Origin: [Clostridium] scindens ATCC 35704
Lineage (GTDB): Bacteria > Bacillota > Clostridia > Lachnospirales > Lachnospiraceae
NCBI RefSeq assembly: GCF_004295125.1
Contig: NZ_CP036170.1
Coordinates: forward strand, 1,855,501 to 1,919,500
Reading direction: 5' to 3'
DNA: 64,000 bases
In this document: piece after piece, positions 7,801 through 17,059 of the stretch
Layout: every line of letters begins with the position of its first letter
Position numbering within the stretch: the first letter of the stretch is position 1
Program-made: the position numbers and the translations under genes
Notes under the pieces: generated by a model
The model's input: the letters and a program-made list of their open reading frames with translations, nothing else
Told to the model about the DNA's origin: nothing
Databases searched by the model: none

Positions 7801-10740
7801 GGGGGCGGTGCATTCGGAACGAACCCTACGCTGCAGAGTCTTGTATTGTCTGAGAATATTAAAGACATTCCGGCAGGCGCATTCGGCTGCAGTACCAAAA
7901 CAGAGTATATGACAGGATTTACTTCTGTTGAGATTCCGGAAGGCGTTGAAACAATCGGAGACAATGCATTTGCAGGAAACAATTTTACAGAGATTGTAAT
8001 TCCATCTACCGTGAAGAGCATTGGAAAGTATGCATTCTCTACGAAAAATACTTTAAATGAAGTAACGACATTAATTCTTCCAGAAGGATTAACAACAATT
8101 GGAAACAGAGCATTCCGTAATCAGAATATCCTGACGGTAGATCTTCCGTATTCTGTAACAGCGCTTCCGAAGGAAGTATTTGAAAAAGAATTTAAAGATG
8201 GAACAAGTGGTGTAACAACCGTAAGAGTTGAGAATTATCAGCAGTATACGGATAAAACGTTATTTAAAGATTCGGACTATCATGTGTATGAAATTAATGC
8301 CGATACATACAAAGCTACAGATTTCGTGTATGACAGTGAGAACCCTGTAATTATAACTGGACTGTCCGACAATGGAGTAATGAAGAGACCATTGAATAGG
8401 AATCTGGTAATTCCGGCTCAGAACACAACAGGTGAAACTGTTATAGAAATTGCAAACGGTGTAGCCGGTGGATATGGAGTTTTCGGGACAGAAGGAGAAG
8501 GATTTGACAGTGTTTCATTCCCGGAATCCTTAAAAAAGATTGGAAATTTCGCATTCAGAGACAATGGATTAAAGAATGTAAACTTTACAAACGGTCTTGA
8601 GAATATTGGAATGCAGGCATTTGGACAGAACTATATCGAAGAGGTTATCTTACCTGACAGTGTGAACACTATGGGGTCCGGTGCATTTGCAACCAATCCT
8701 GAACTTAAAAAGGTAGTACTGTCAAAAGGAATGACGGAGATTCCTGCATCTGCTTTTACGAATAATACTCCGGCTAAGAACTTTACAGTTCTTGAGATAC
8801 CGGAAGGAATTAAGACAATCGATAACTATGCATTTTCTGGAAATAGCCTGTCGGAAGTTCGGATTCCATCTACGGTGACGAAGATTGGAAGTAGAGCATT
8901 TGCGCAGACAGCGGACAATGCGACAATTACAAATGTGAATCTGCCATCAGGGCTGCTGGAGATAGGCAGCAGAGCATTTACGGAAACACTTATTACAAGA
9001 GTGGACATTCCGAATAGTCTGGAAAAACTTGCAAAAGATGTTTTTCGAAATGCTGCAGGAAGAGTCGTGAGTATTCATACTTCTAATAAGGATCATCTGA
9101 CAAATGCAAAAGGCTTCTATGCTACATCGGATTGGCATAAAGTAGTGTATAATCAGCTTGTTGAATCTGGATGGTCAGAAGACGATTTTACATATGACGG
9201 ATCAGTGATTACCGGATGGTCAGAAAAGGGAAATCAGACAAGGCTGGAAAATCATAATCTGGTACTTCCAAGTACGAATCCGGAGACCGGAGAAGATATT
9301 TCTATGATTGGAGAGGCTGCTTTCCAGATTCCGGACGATGAATGGGAACAGGGAAAGAACGGCATTTATTCTCCAAATGGAATGGAATCTGTTTTACTGC
9401 CGGAAAGACTGATTGAGATCGGAAATAAAGCATTTCAGTATAACAGTCTGGTAACGGTTGAATTTCCTGCATCCGTGACAACAATAGGAGAAAGTGCATT
9501 TAACTCTAATAAGTTAGAAAAACTTATACTTCCTGATACCATCACAGAAGTTAAGGATGGTGCATTCTCAACAAATGTATTGACAGAAATTACATTATCT
9601 GACGGAATGACCAGAATAGCACAGGCAGTATTCTCGATGAACATTAATCTGACACATATAGAAATTCCTGATACAATCACAGAAATCGATGATTTCGCAT
9701 TTGCAGGAGCAAGACTGGAGACATTGGATATTCCGGAATCAGTAGAAAGAATTGGCAGAAAGGCGTTCCATTTGCATCATCTGACAGAACTTACAATACC
9801 GGGAAATGTAAAAGAAATCGGAGAATCAGCTTTTGAAGGGACGTTCAAGGCACTTACTTTGAAGAAACTGGTACTGGAAGAAGGAATCGAGAAGATTGGA
9901 TTAAAAGCATTTAAAGAAGGTTATCTTGAAAGTGTGGAGCTGCCGTCTACTTTGATGAGTCTGGCTGATGATACATTTATGAATAACACAGGAACAGATA
10001 ATAGTTATGTGGTGGAGTGCTATACAAGTAATCCGGCACATCTGAAGTTCCAGAGTTCTAAGTATCACAAGATTATCTACCGGGCTCTAGTATGGGATGT
10101 AGATGATTTTACTTATGGTGATGGTGTAAATGAAAGTGATACAGTAATTACAGGATTATCGGAAAAAGGTCTTAAGAAGCTGGAGAATTGTACAGATCTC
10201 GTTCTTCCACAGAAGAATGCGGAAGGAAAAGTAATAACGGGAATCGGAGCATATGCATTTGCCGATCTTCCATTTAAGCTTACAAGTGTTGTGTTCGCAG
10301 ATGGTCTGTGTGATATTGGAGAAGGCGCATTTAAGGATAATGCACTTCAGGAAATGACATTACCATCATCTCTTAAGAGTATCGGAGCATATGCATTTGC
10401 CGGAAATCGCATTACAGAAATCGTATTACCGGAGAAGGTAGAGTCAATGGATAAGACGGCTTTTGACTCGAATAAAGATGCTGACGGAAATAAAGTGGTC
10501 GTAAAAGTATATATTACAAATCCGGGGCAAGAGAAGTTGCCGGAATCTGATGGATATGAAATAATATTTACAAAAGAGGTTCCGGAGCAGAAACCTGCAG
10601 AATCACAACAAGATGAGTCAAAGAGTACTGCTGTAAGAACAGGAGATCCGGCCAATACTGTACCGTTACTCGTGGGCATGTGTATTGCTATGTCAGCGAT
10701 AGCTTTATTGTTAAAGAGAAGAACAAGTTTGAGACACTAA
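4810..10740 (+). CDS. giant BspA-type leucine-rich-repeat surface protein
   Basis: Secreted cell-surface protein of about 1976 aa. ATG 4810 is preferred over ATG 4786 because GAGGAGG lies 6 nt before it. A signal peptide (KRKKEG, then LLALLLSICMTFTTFA) is followed by an acidic linker, then seven modules each beginning with a W-x-x-x-DF-x-Y and ITGLS-x-G motif and continuing into BspA-type LRR_5 repeats (IGDYAFKNN, VxLPxSVTxIG). The C-terminus has VRTGD, PLL, a hydrophobic segment and KRRTSLRH: an anchor layout, but no LPXTG is present. BspA-like LRR proteins in other bacteria bind host or bacterial surfaces; the ligand here is unknown. It probably shares a transcript with the next gene, as no terminator is seen in the 87-bp gap. 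Confidence 0.9.
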   Translation: MKRKKEGAVLLALLLSICMTFTTFAADIPVDAAVAVTEEGGESEEPKESGDSVESVLPEENSAQEEQGSEVSSEENVDLQVAQYVAPAAVEAAANDEWTAADFTYGEASQTLTGCDYKREIIVKGQVIKGLSESGQEKIAINKNLVIPSQTPDGTTIVGIGQSAFTGMGIETVVFPENMMIPYDDQLTGVIHERGNFIIQSSAFANNNISNIEFPEGILYIDASAFKNNKLSSVTFPHTLWMVGNSSFANNQLTKVNFCLNPDFMFQMDSLAFAYNQIKSVTLPYNCEKVYMYTFMGNPGMESLSPDAPEKFQGTGGVVYMYTQNPEHFNMDRIHHIERTAANQKSWFQKLVLGDEPIIDLSWKSEDFTYEGTCITGLSDSGITKRTDNKNLVLPDKNPEGEYITEIAAGNSETQGTFSTEDEVFQSVKLPSKLEIIGDYAFKNCPVTSLDLPVTVKTIGKEAFAGNQLPELAISGNLKVIDAGVFAQAGTEGTLKSLELQEGITKIGAEAFANSGLTTVALPMSLMALDKDAFKGSTAGVVELSTDNYRHIEDKENFAESEYHTIKLNTANWKSEDFTYNEEGTILTGLSDSGILKRKENKKLILPDKGPGGLDITGIASGDSNVSYGIFGAEGEVFESVELPEKLETIGDRAFLNNKLTSVIFPETVTSIGLQAFALNDLSEVVLPDSVTSLGGAAFSNNIHLTKVQLSANLKVIPATAFGITLANTLNVGLVQLTIPEGVESIGSGAFGGHEIQTLTLPVSLKKIDSRAFKSNQIQNLYIPDNVTELGSSAFEQTSGKNCLASVRLPEGLLKINSKTFANAALTRVDIPYSLTTLNKNAFYGNKDGFVQVYTPNDEHISFEVSGATFQIHIRTDVWTIKDFAYDGAKITGLSETGIKKREENRNLVLPDKTPTGDYITEIGAGKPGEYGLFGAENLGFDSVKLPSRVEKIGNFAFQNNGLKEVSFPDTLSEIGVAAFQINQLVNIVLPDSVTTLGGGAFGTNPTLQSLVLSENIKDIPAGAFGCSTKTEYMTGFTSVEIPEGVETIGDNAFAGNNFTEIVIPSTVKSIGKYAFSTKNTLNEVTTLILPEGLTTIGNRAFRNQNILTVDLPYSVTALPKEVFEKEFKDGTSGVTTVRVENYQQYTDKTLFKDSDYHVYEINADTYKATDFVYDSENPVIITGLSDNGVMKRPLNRNLVIPAQNTTGETVIEIANGVAGGYGVFGTEGEGFDSVSFPESLKKIGNFAFRDNGLKNVNFTNGLENIGMQAFGQNYIEEVILPDSVNTMGSGAFATNPELKKVVLSKGMTEIPASAFTNNTPAKNFTVLEIPEGIKTIDNYAFSGNSLSEVRIPSTVTKIGSRAFAQTADNATITNVNLPSGLLEIGSRAFTETLITRVDIPNSLEKLAKDVFRNAAGRVVSIHTSNKDHLTNAKGFYATSDWHKVVYNQLVESGWSEDDFTYDGSVITGWSEKGNQTRLENHNLVLPSTNPETGEDISMIGEAAFQIPDDEWEQGKNGIYSPNGMESVLLPERLIEIGNKAFQYNSLVTVEFPASVTTIGESAFNSNKLEKLILPDTITEVKDGAFSTNVLTEITLSDGMTRIAQAVFSMNINLTHIEIPDTITEIDDFAFAGARLETLDIPESVERIGRKAFHLHHLTELTIPGNVKEIGESAFEGTFKALTLKKLVLEEGIEKIGLKAFKEGYLESVELPSTLMSLADDTFMNNTGTDNSYVVECYTSNPAHLKFQSSKYHKIIYRALVWDVDDFTYGDGVNESDTVITGLSEKGLKKLENCTDLVLPQKNAEGKVITGIGAYAFADLPFKLTSVVFADGLCDIGEGAFKDNALQEMTLPSSLKSIGAYAFAGNRITEIVLPEKVESMDKTAFDSNKDADGNKVVVKVYITNPGQEKLPESDGYEIIFTKEVPEQKPAESQQDESKSTAVRTGDPANTVPLLVGMCIAMSAIALLLKRRTSLRH
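5101..10540 (+). repeat. seven long in-gene LRR modules
   Basis: Module starts (conserved Trp or aligned codon) fall at 5101, 5896, 6526, 7444, 8308, 9172 and 10093. Modules 4 and 5 are both exactly 864 nt (288 codons); the others are 630-921 nt. Each has a fixed header (W-DF-Y, ITGLS, NLVLP) and a variable number of LRR_5 units. This is protein-level duplication, not an intergenic repeat. Confidence 0.85.
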
Positions 10741-10827
10741 GAGTCAAAATATAAAAGATGCAGTGTTGTTCTAAGAATGGAATGACGCTATATTACAATG
10801 CATAAACTCGATGGTAGGAGGAGAAAA

Positions 10828-13800
10828 ATGAAGAAACTAAGGAAGATTGTAGCATCGATAGTGATGTTGTCCGTGGCATTTTGTATGGTGCCGGGTATGA
10901 GCGCCCAGGCGGACACTTGCGGAGGTCTGGAAGAGGTGGATGTGTATACACCGGGCGAGGATGAGGTGATTCAGGATCCGGCACTCCACTGGGCGGTAAG
11001 ATCCGCAATGAATGCCATTAAAGCAAGACCAAAGCTTACAGCAGAGATGGTTGGGGATCCATCAGTAAAAAATATTTCTTACGAGCAGTGTAACCATCCG
11101 GAGGATTTCGAACAGTGGACGCAGCCGTACTGGATCGAGGATCTATCAGGCCTGGAATATGCGAAATCAGCTAAGATGATAGATATTGGTTATACATCAT
11201 CTGTAGAGGGTAAGTCTATCAAGGATTTGCGTCCGCTTTCTGGGCTTACGCAGCTGGAAGAGCTGATTCTGAAGCAGGATGGTATTACCGATATTAGTCC
11301 GGTTAAGAATTTGGTAAATCTTACAGTCTTTGACGTATCAGTAAACCGTGAGATTCAGGATGTTTCGGCTATTGCAGATATGACAAAGTTAAAGAGATTG
11401 AATATTTCATTTAATAAGGTGGAAAATATTGACGCGATAAGTGGACTGGTCAGTCTGGAGTATGCAGATGTTTCCAAAAATAATATATCTACTTTGCCAG
11501 ATATGAGCAAACTGGAAAAACTGACTGCATTAAATATTTCTCACAATAATTTGACTGATATTTCAGCGCTTGCAGATGCAAAGAATCTGACAGAACTGAA
11601 TTTGAAAGGAAATACAGGCGTTACGGATCTTAAGCCTCTGGCAGAGTTGATCTACCTGGAGAAGGATAAAACATTTCTTCCGGATGACAGCAAGAAAGAT
11701 GATTTATTTGCTGCAATTGCAGTAAATCAGCTGTTCTGGAAATTCAATATCAGCAAGATGACAACCAGTGATCTGGAAAATGTTGGACTTGCCTTGGAAG
11801 CTTATGAGGCGTTAACTGCAGATCAGAAAGCATACATGGACAGTGACCGTGTGAAAGCAGCAAAGGACAACAAAGAAAAAGTAGAAAATGGACAGGCACC
11901 GGACTATTACCCAGAATATGATGAAGGTGGAGAAAAGCAGCCGATATGGAATCGAATCGAGATCAAAGTTGTTGATAAATATGGAAATCCGATGCCGAAT
12001 GTTGCATTTGAAAAGACGATGTCCGGTTCAGTTGTAAAAGAAGCGGTTACTGATGAAAATGGTGTATTAAGCATAGCCCATACGACATTGGATTATCTTG
12101 GAGAGTGTGTGATAGCGCCAAAAGGTGATACATATGTGGCAATTCCGGAGCAAGTTACTTATACAGTACTGGTCGGAGGGATTACCGAAAGTATTAACGG
12201 GAAACTGGCAAATGGTTTTGAAGAGTTAGAGATGGTTCTGTGGCCAAAAGATGAATATGTGGATAAGAGTGCGCTTCAGAACGCAATCGAATCAGCCGGA
12301 TCTGTAGAAGAGCAATATAAGTATACAGCAGATAGTTATGCAACTTATCAGGAAGCACTTACAAAGGCACAGCAGACATATGATGATGTAGATGCAACAA
12401 AAGAAGAAACAGCTGAGGCCGAAGCTAAACTGACTGCAGCAATTAATGGGCTGACGAAGACAGATATTTTGACTCGGTTGAAACTGATCGTTAAAGATGA
12501 GAATGGTAATCTATTTACCAGACCGTTCAAATTCCAGATTCGTGTACCTGACACAGGTGCAGAAGCGTGGAATGATAAGTCGGATGCATATACAGGAACT
12601 GCTTATCTTCAGGCATCTCCAGGATGGCAGGATGGAAAAGAGTGGGAAGTTCTGGCTTGCTATGAAGAACCTTATAAGATAGAGCCATTCCGGGTAACCA
12701 TAGGAGTAAAAGACGGACAGAGATATTTTAAGACCGTTGACGGTGAAACTGTAGGTGTAGATTTTGAAAAGCAAGTTGTGGCAAGAGGCATACAGTCAGC
12801 AGAGGCAACGATTCAACCAGACGGTACTGTACTTCAAGCATACATTGAGAAGGCAAAAGCATACGATGTAGCTGAGTGGATGCCTTCTACCTGGAAAGTA
12901 CTTCAGGAGAAAATCACAGCCGCTGAAAATGCAGTAAATACAAGTGGTGCAACACAGGAAGTATATAACCAATGTGCAGCAGAGCTACTCAGGGCAATGA
13001 ATGGACTGAAGCCGATTGCAGATAAGACAGAGTTAAAGAAACAGGTAGAACTGGAATATTCATACAGTGAAACTTCCTTTACAGCTACAAGTTGGCAGGC
13101 ATATCAGGTAGTACTACAGCAGGCAAAGGCAGTATTAAATAATGGTGATGCAGAACAGCAGCAGGTAGATGATGCGGTAGCTGCATTGAAAGAGGCTCGC
13201 AGTCAGTTAGTTGTAAGAGCAAATACAAAAGCACTTGAGCAGAAGATCAGTGAGGCAAAAGCCCTAAACAGTGATGACTATGAAAGTGGATTTGATGCGT
13301 TGCTTGCAGCAATCGCAGATGCTGAGGCAGTGTGCAAGAATGCAGATGCAACACAGGGAGAAGTTGATGCACAGGTAACAGCAATTAGCAATGCAATTGC
13401 AGGTTTAGTGAAAAAACCAGTAGAAGTAGACTATTCATGTTATCCGGGCGTGTTTAAGGCCAAAGTTATAGATGAGAATGGTCAGCCACTGGAAGGCGTG
13501 AAGTTTGATGCTTATGTGGATGGAAAAAAAGTAGAGGATACCTATAATGAATTGAAATCTACATCACAGGGAATCATTCAGTGGTATGTAACTTCGGGTG
13601 AGACATATATCAAACTTGCTGATGACAGGTTTACTACTCTGGATGAACATTGGTTTGTTGCTTCCGGAGCAGGATGGACGTCTGCTATGACATCCATTGA
13701 CGGCAAGCCATATGCAGAGGGAACAAAACTGACTTATACACTGAAGAAATCCGGTGGAGAAACACCAGATCCGGGAGAAGCAGTATTATCAGATAAAAAA

Positions 13801-16065
13801 GCATTCCGTGCGAAGGTTGTGGACGAAAGTGGAAATCCGGTCGGTGGAGTAAGCTTTACACAGACACCGGATTACCAGGACGTGACACTGAGTGATATTA
13901 CAAGTAATGATAATGGAGTAATTGAATATACAGTGACTGGAAATGACGGAGGGCTGAAGGTTGAGATTAGATTAAAGGAAGGACAGGCAGCAGGAGAGAA
14001 TCAGACCTGGAGCTGTGAGGAAATCCATACATATCAGACCAATTTTGTGTGGCCAACACCGGCTATCACATCTGTAGACGACGTTTCTGTTGATGAGACA
14101 ACAGAAATCGTATATACATTGAAAAAAGTTGGCAGTAGTACCCCGGAACCGGGAACAGTAGATAAGTCCAAGCTAAAGGAACGTTTGGATGTAGCAAGTC
14201 TCTTTGATGGTAAAGAAGCGGACTATACAGCAGAATCTTATCAGGCGCTTCAATCTGCAAAAGCAGCAGCGCAGTTGGTGTATGACAAAGTGGATGCTAC
14301 ACAGCCGGAAGTAGATGAAGAGTATCAGAAACTGGATGCAGCAATCAAAGGAATGAAAGAAGTAGAAAAGCCAATTGTAACAGACAAATCTAATATCCGC
14401 ATTCTGGTTGTCGACGAAAATGGTCAGAAAGTAACAGACAGTATTGCATTTGCGCTGAAACAGGATTCTTATGCAGGAACTGCATACAGTGCAAATGGAG
14501 TTGTTGAGTATACAATCAGCGATGCAGATCAGGGTGTGGCAAAAATTACCGTGTCACTTAAGAATGAGAGTGTAGTGATTAATGGAAAAGAATACTATGC
14601 AGAACCTGCAAGCCACGAATTTACACTTTCTTCAAGTTCACTGGGAGTTGTGATTACTACCGTTGACGGAGAGGTATTGGAAGATACCAGAGAAGTGAAA
14701 TTTGTACTGAAGGAAAAGGAAGTCGGCATAGATACAGACAAGCTTGAATCAGAGCTTCAGACAGCCAAAGCAATCGAACAGGGCAATTATACCCGGAACA
14801 GTTATAATACGCTGCAATCAGCAATCAGCGCAGCAGAAGGGCTTCTTAAATCTGAGACACTTACCCAGCAGGCAGTGAATGATGCGGAAGCAGCACTTGT
14901 GTCTGCAAGAGAAGGATTAAAAGAAGTAACAGGTATGCGTACACTTCAGATTCCGGTAGAAGGAGATGCTCCGGCAAATCTGGAATTTGTAAGATATGAT
15001 GTGAAGTATTCCGTAGCAAATAAATTATTTGCCAATGACGGAGCACTTACATGGGCACCGGGAATATACGATGAGGGAGAATACGAATTCTATCTTCCGG
15101 ATACTTCTGCGTACATCGCAACACCAGGTTTAATCAAGGTGCAGGTGGAAAAAGAAGATGGAACGCCGGTTATTAAAACAATCAACGGTGTACCGGCTGC
15201 AGAGGCAGAGGCGAAATTTGTGATTTCTGCGAAAGGAACAGATACATCTGATATTCTGACCTTCCGTGCATTAGTACAAGACGATAAAGGAAATGCACTT
15301 TCCGGATTGAAATTCAATATTGAATTCAAACAGATTGAGCAGACAGTTGTAAATGCAGAGAAGGAAGCAAGAGAAGCTGCTTATACAGAAGAAGTTATCA
15401 GTGATGAAAATGGTATCATTTCTTATCAGGTAACAATGTGGGATACCAACACAGAGGCAACAGTATCTTTACAGGATGGTCAGGGATGGACAACAGATCA
15501 GGTAGCAGTATTTTCAGTGATCGCAGATCCTGCAGATCCGGACAGGGCTATCATTGAGAAGATTAATAGCGCCGCACCGGCAGATCAAAAGGTAGTATTT
15601 AAGATTCAAGAAGAGGGCGGAGTTCCTGCACCGGATCGCACCAGACTGGACGCAGCGATGGAACAGGCTGCAAAAATAGATGCATCCTTGTATACTGAAG
15701 AAAGTTACCTTGCAGTAACAACTGCGCTTGAAGCCGCACGTAAACTTGGTGATGGCGCAGCGCAGGAAGAGCTTGACAATGCAGCACAGGCAATTGAGGC
15801 TGCGATTGGAGCGCTTCAGAAAAAAGACCCGAAACCGGTTGAACCAGAAAATCCAGGCGAACCAGACAGGCCAGGAGAGACAGATACACCGGATTCCGGT
15901 AACGGCAATGGAAATCAGAAGCCACAGAGCCAGAACTCTGATAAGACAGCAAATAATCAGAAAGCTGTAAAGACAGGTGACAGTGCGCAGACTCTTCCAT
16001 TACTTGCAGTAATGATAATGTCTTTATGTGTGCTGGGAGTTTCCCTGAAAAAGAGATGCAGATAA
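10828..16065 (+). CDS. LRR-FIVAR-Cna-B-like surface protein
   Basis: Secreted multidomain adhesin-like protein, 1745 aa. The ATG at 10828 follows TAGGAGGAG; an upstream in-frame ATG at 10798 lacks a site. Order: signal peptide (VMLSVAFCMVPGMSAQA), an N-terminal domain, about six SDS22/internalin-type LRRs (ITDISPVKNL, LTALNISHNNLTDIS) near residues 135-275, then seven FIVAR modules (YTADSYATYQEAL type) alternating with Cna-B/SpaA-like beta domains that start with VVDENGxP. A Pro-rich segment and the tail VKTGDSAQTLPLL, hydrophobic stretch, KKRCR end the protein. The anchor closely matches that of the preceding protein, so both are probably attached by the same machinery. The ligand is unknown; carbohydrate or matrix binding is inferred from domain types. 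Confidence 0.9.
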   Translation: MKKLRKIVASIVMLSVAFCMVPGMSAQADTCGGLEEVDVYTPGEDEVIQDPALHWAVRSAMNAIKARPKLTAEMVGDPSVKNISYEQCNHPEDFEQWTQPYWIEDLSGLEYAKSAKMIDIGYTSSVEGKSIKDLRPLSGLTQLEELILKQDGITDISPVKNLVNLTVFDVSVNREIQDVSAIADMTKLKRLNISFNKVENIDAISGLVSLEYADVSKNNISTLPDMSKLEKLTALNISHNNLTDISALADAKNLTELNLKGNTGVTDLKPLAELIYLEKDKTFLPDDSKKDDLFAAIAVNQLFWKFNISKMTTSDLENVGLALEAYEALTADQKAYMDSDRVKAAKDNKEKVENGQAPDYYPEYDEGGEKQPIWNRIEIKVVDKYGNPMPNVAFEKTMSGSVVKEAVTDENGVLSIAHTTLDYLGECVIAPKGDTYVAIPEQVTYTVLVGGITESINGKLANGFEELEMVLWPKDEYVDKSALQNAIESAGSVEEQYKYTADSYATYQEALTKAQQTYDDVDATKEETAEAEAKLTAAINGLTKTDILTRLKLIVKDENGNLFTRPFKFQIRVPDTGAEAWNDKSDAYTGTAYLQASPGWQDGKEWEVLACYEEPYKIEPFRVTIGVKDGQRYFKTVDGETVGVDFEKQVVARGIQSAEATIQPDGTVLQAYIEKAKAYDVAEWMPSTWKVLQEKITAAENAVNTSGATQEVYNQCAAELLRAMNGLKPIADKTELKKQVELEYSYSETSFTATSWQAYQVVLQQAKAVLNNGDAEQQQVDDAVAALKEARSQLVVRANTKALEQKISEAKALNSDDYESGFDALLAAIADAEAVCKNADATQGEVDAQVTAISNAIAGLVKKPVEVDYSCYPGVFKAKVIDENGQPLEGVKFDAYVDGKKVEDTYNELKSTSQGIIQWYVTSGETYIKLADDRFTTLDEHWFVASGAGWTSAMTSIDGKPYAEGTKLTYTLKKSGGETPDPGEAVLSDKKAFRAKVVDESGNPVGGVSFTQTPDYQDVTLSDITSNDNGVIEYTVTGNDGGLKVEIRLKEGQAAGENQTWSCEEIHTYQTNFVWPTPAITSVDDVSVDETTEIVYTLKKVGSSTPEPGTVDKSKLKERLDVASLFDGKEADYTAESYQALQSAKAAAQLVYDKVDATQPEVDEEYQKLDAAIKGMKEVEKPIVTDKSNIRILVVDENGQKVTDSIAFALKQDSYAGTAYSANGVVEYTISDADQGVAKITVSLKNESVVINGKEYYAEPASHEFTLSSSSLGVVITTVDGEVLEDTREVKFVLKEKEVGIDTDKLESELQTAKAIEQGNYTRNSYNTLQSAISAAEGLLKSETLTQQAVNDAEAALVSAREGLKEVTGMRTLQIPVEGDAPANLEFVRYDVKYSVANKLFANDGALTWAPGIYDEGEYEFYLPDTSAYIATPGLIKVQVEKEDGTPVIKTINGVPAAEAEAKFVISAKGTDTSDILTFRALVQDDKGNALSGLKFNIEFKQIEQTVVNAEKEAREAAYTEEVISDENGIISYQVTMWDTNTEATVSLQDGQGWTTDQVAVFSVIADPADPDRAIIEKINSAAPADQKVVFKIQEEGGVPAPDRTRLDAAMEQAAKIDASLYTEESYLAVTTALEAARKLGDGAAQEELDNAAQAIEAAIGALQKKDPKPVEPENPGEPDRPGETDTPDSGNGNGNQKPQSQNSDKTANNQKAVKTGDSAQTLPLLAVMIMSLCVLGVSLKKRCR
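12271..15825 (+). repeat. seven FIVAR modules interleaved with Cna-B-like domains
   Basis: Helical modules of about 60 residues recur seven times. Each has an aromatic YT-x-x-SY-x-x-(L/Y)QxAL core, a D-A-T-x-x-(E/V) turn and a terminal A-I-x-G-L. Between them are 80-110 residue beta modules with a V-x-DENG-x-P turn. The modules are diverged, not identical. Confidence 0.8.
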
Positions 16066-16392
16066 AGAACAAGTTGTAATCTTACAGGTCACGTTATAAG
16101 AAGTAAGCTGATGATCCAGCTCGAATAATATAGTTGGATTTATCTCTACTTGCTGTAGAAGGGAAGCAGCACGTTTCCGGGTATCATTATCTGGTTTCAG
16201 CATAATAAAAGAATCCTGTTCGAAAAATTTAAGTGGAACAGGCTTGAAAGAATCATTTAAGAACGAACCGTTTCTTATCATCTCTGTGGAGATCTGATAG
16301 GAGGCGGTTTTTCTGGTAGAGGCAAAATGTCTTGGAACTGCAAGTAACAGATGCTCTTCCGGGAACATCCCAAAGTTTGTGTAAACCTTCAA
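16066..16392. other. gene-poor stretch, no confident gene
   Basis: No gene can be supported here. A minus-strand frame is open through most of the stretch (16024-16488) and its central part reads like real protein (about 100 residues), but it overlaps the surface protein end and the IS256 start, has no convincing ribosome binding site, and I do not recognise it. It may be a remnant of a lost gene. The left end of the adjacent insertion-sequence remnant probably lies near 16392. Confidence 0.4.
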
Positions 16393-16432
16393 ACTGATGT
16401 AAAATAAACTTACCAGTTTGGAGGTTTGTTTT

Positions 16433-16684
16433 ATGGCAAGGAAAAAAGATACCCCACAAAAAGCAGCTCTTCGGGAAATGATGGGCAACTATCTGAAAGA
16501 GAACAATGTAAAGGTCAAGGATGGAACCGATGTCAACTATATCATGCGGGATATGATGTCCATCATCATGGAAGGTGCTCTGGATCAGGAAATGGATGAA
16601 GAACTAGGATATCCCAAGTATGATTAACGCAACAAGGAAACGGATAATTCCAGAAACGGACATTCCCAGAAGAACATGACTTAA
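16433..16684 (+). pseudogene. IS256-family transposase remnant (N-terminal part)
   Basis: Starts with a good site (GGAGGT, then ATG 16433) and encodes about 63 residues typical of the N-terminus of IS256/mutator-family transposases: MARKKDTPQKAALREMM, then IMEGALDQEMDEELGYPKYD. An in-frame TAA replaces the Tyr codon expected next. The frame continues RNKETDNSRNGHSQKNMT in the family pattern and then stops. The remaining roughly 300 codons with the DDE catalytic residues are absent, so the element is dead. The upstream segment GTAAAATAAACTTACC resembles the end of such an element. Confidence 0.85.
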
Positions 16685-16769
16685 GCTTGTGATCGGACAT
16701 AGCCAGTCAACTAACCGGATTACAGCCGACATCGTGATGCAGGCTATCAATGACAGCACCCTCGTCTGA
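16683..16769 (+). pseudogene. possible second transposase fragment
   Basis: A 28-codon piece reads KLVIGHSQSTNRITADIV, then MQAINDSTLV, then stop. The pattern (IVGxS... xRxTADIVxxA) resembles the stretch between catalytic Asp residues in IS3-type DDE integrases. It abuts the IS256 remnant directly, as if two elements had been spliced by deletion. The assignment is weak because of its length. Confidence 0.4.
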
Positions 16770-16771
16770 GA

Positions 16772-16806
16772 AGACTCCCGCAATTAATTTGCGGGTGTCT
16801 TTCTGT
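16772..16806 (+). terminator. rho-independent terminator or old IS-end hairpin
   Basis: AGAC-T-CCCGCAA pairs with TTGCGGG-T-GTCT (one T-T mismatch) around a 5-nt loop, followed by a short T-containing run. It would stop transcription leaving the transposase remnants. Confidence 0.65.
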
Positions 16807-17059
16807 CAGGAAAACAATTCGCAGAAACAATTACTTTTAAAGTGACTAACCTATCTGTAGAGATCCCAAATCAGCACGAAATAATCTGCCGGATGGAACA
16901 TCATTTAATTTGCCGGACAACACCAAGCCATCTGGTACAGGATCAGTAGGAAATAAACCCCCAATGGGGTTACTTCTGGGGGAGAGGGATGCTATAATAA
17001 TCATAAAGCAGAGATATTAGGGCAGCCCAAGAGGCTGCCTGAGGCCGGGAGAATGTGTC
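16807..17059. other. non-coding remnant DNA
   Basis: No gene seen. It contains two small hairpins (AACCCC/GGGGTT near 16958-16972 and GGCAGCC/GGCTGCC near 17022-17040), the second without a T tract, and a TATAAT-like hexamer near 16994. It leads straight into the decayed EAL sequence and is best read as eroded former coding or regulatory DNA. Confidence 0.35.

Noticed and set aside
5101-10540. Regularly spaced repeats considered as a CRISPR or tandem-repeat array
   Set aside because: The repeats are 630-921 nt, coding and diverged, with no short identical direct repeats; they are LRR modules.
16024-16488. Minus-strand open frame of 154 codons
   Set aside because: It overlaps the ends of two plus-strand features and lacks a start site; although its middle reads protein-like, I could not assign it, so it is only noted as a possible remnant.
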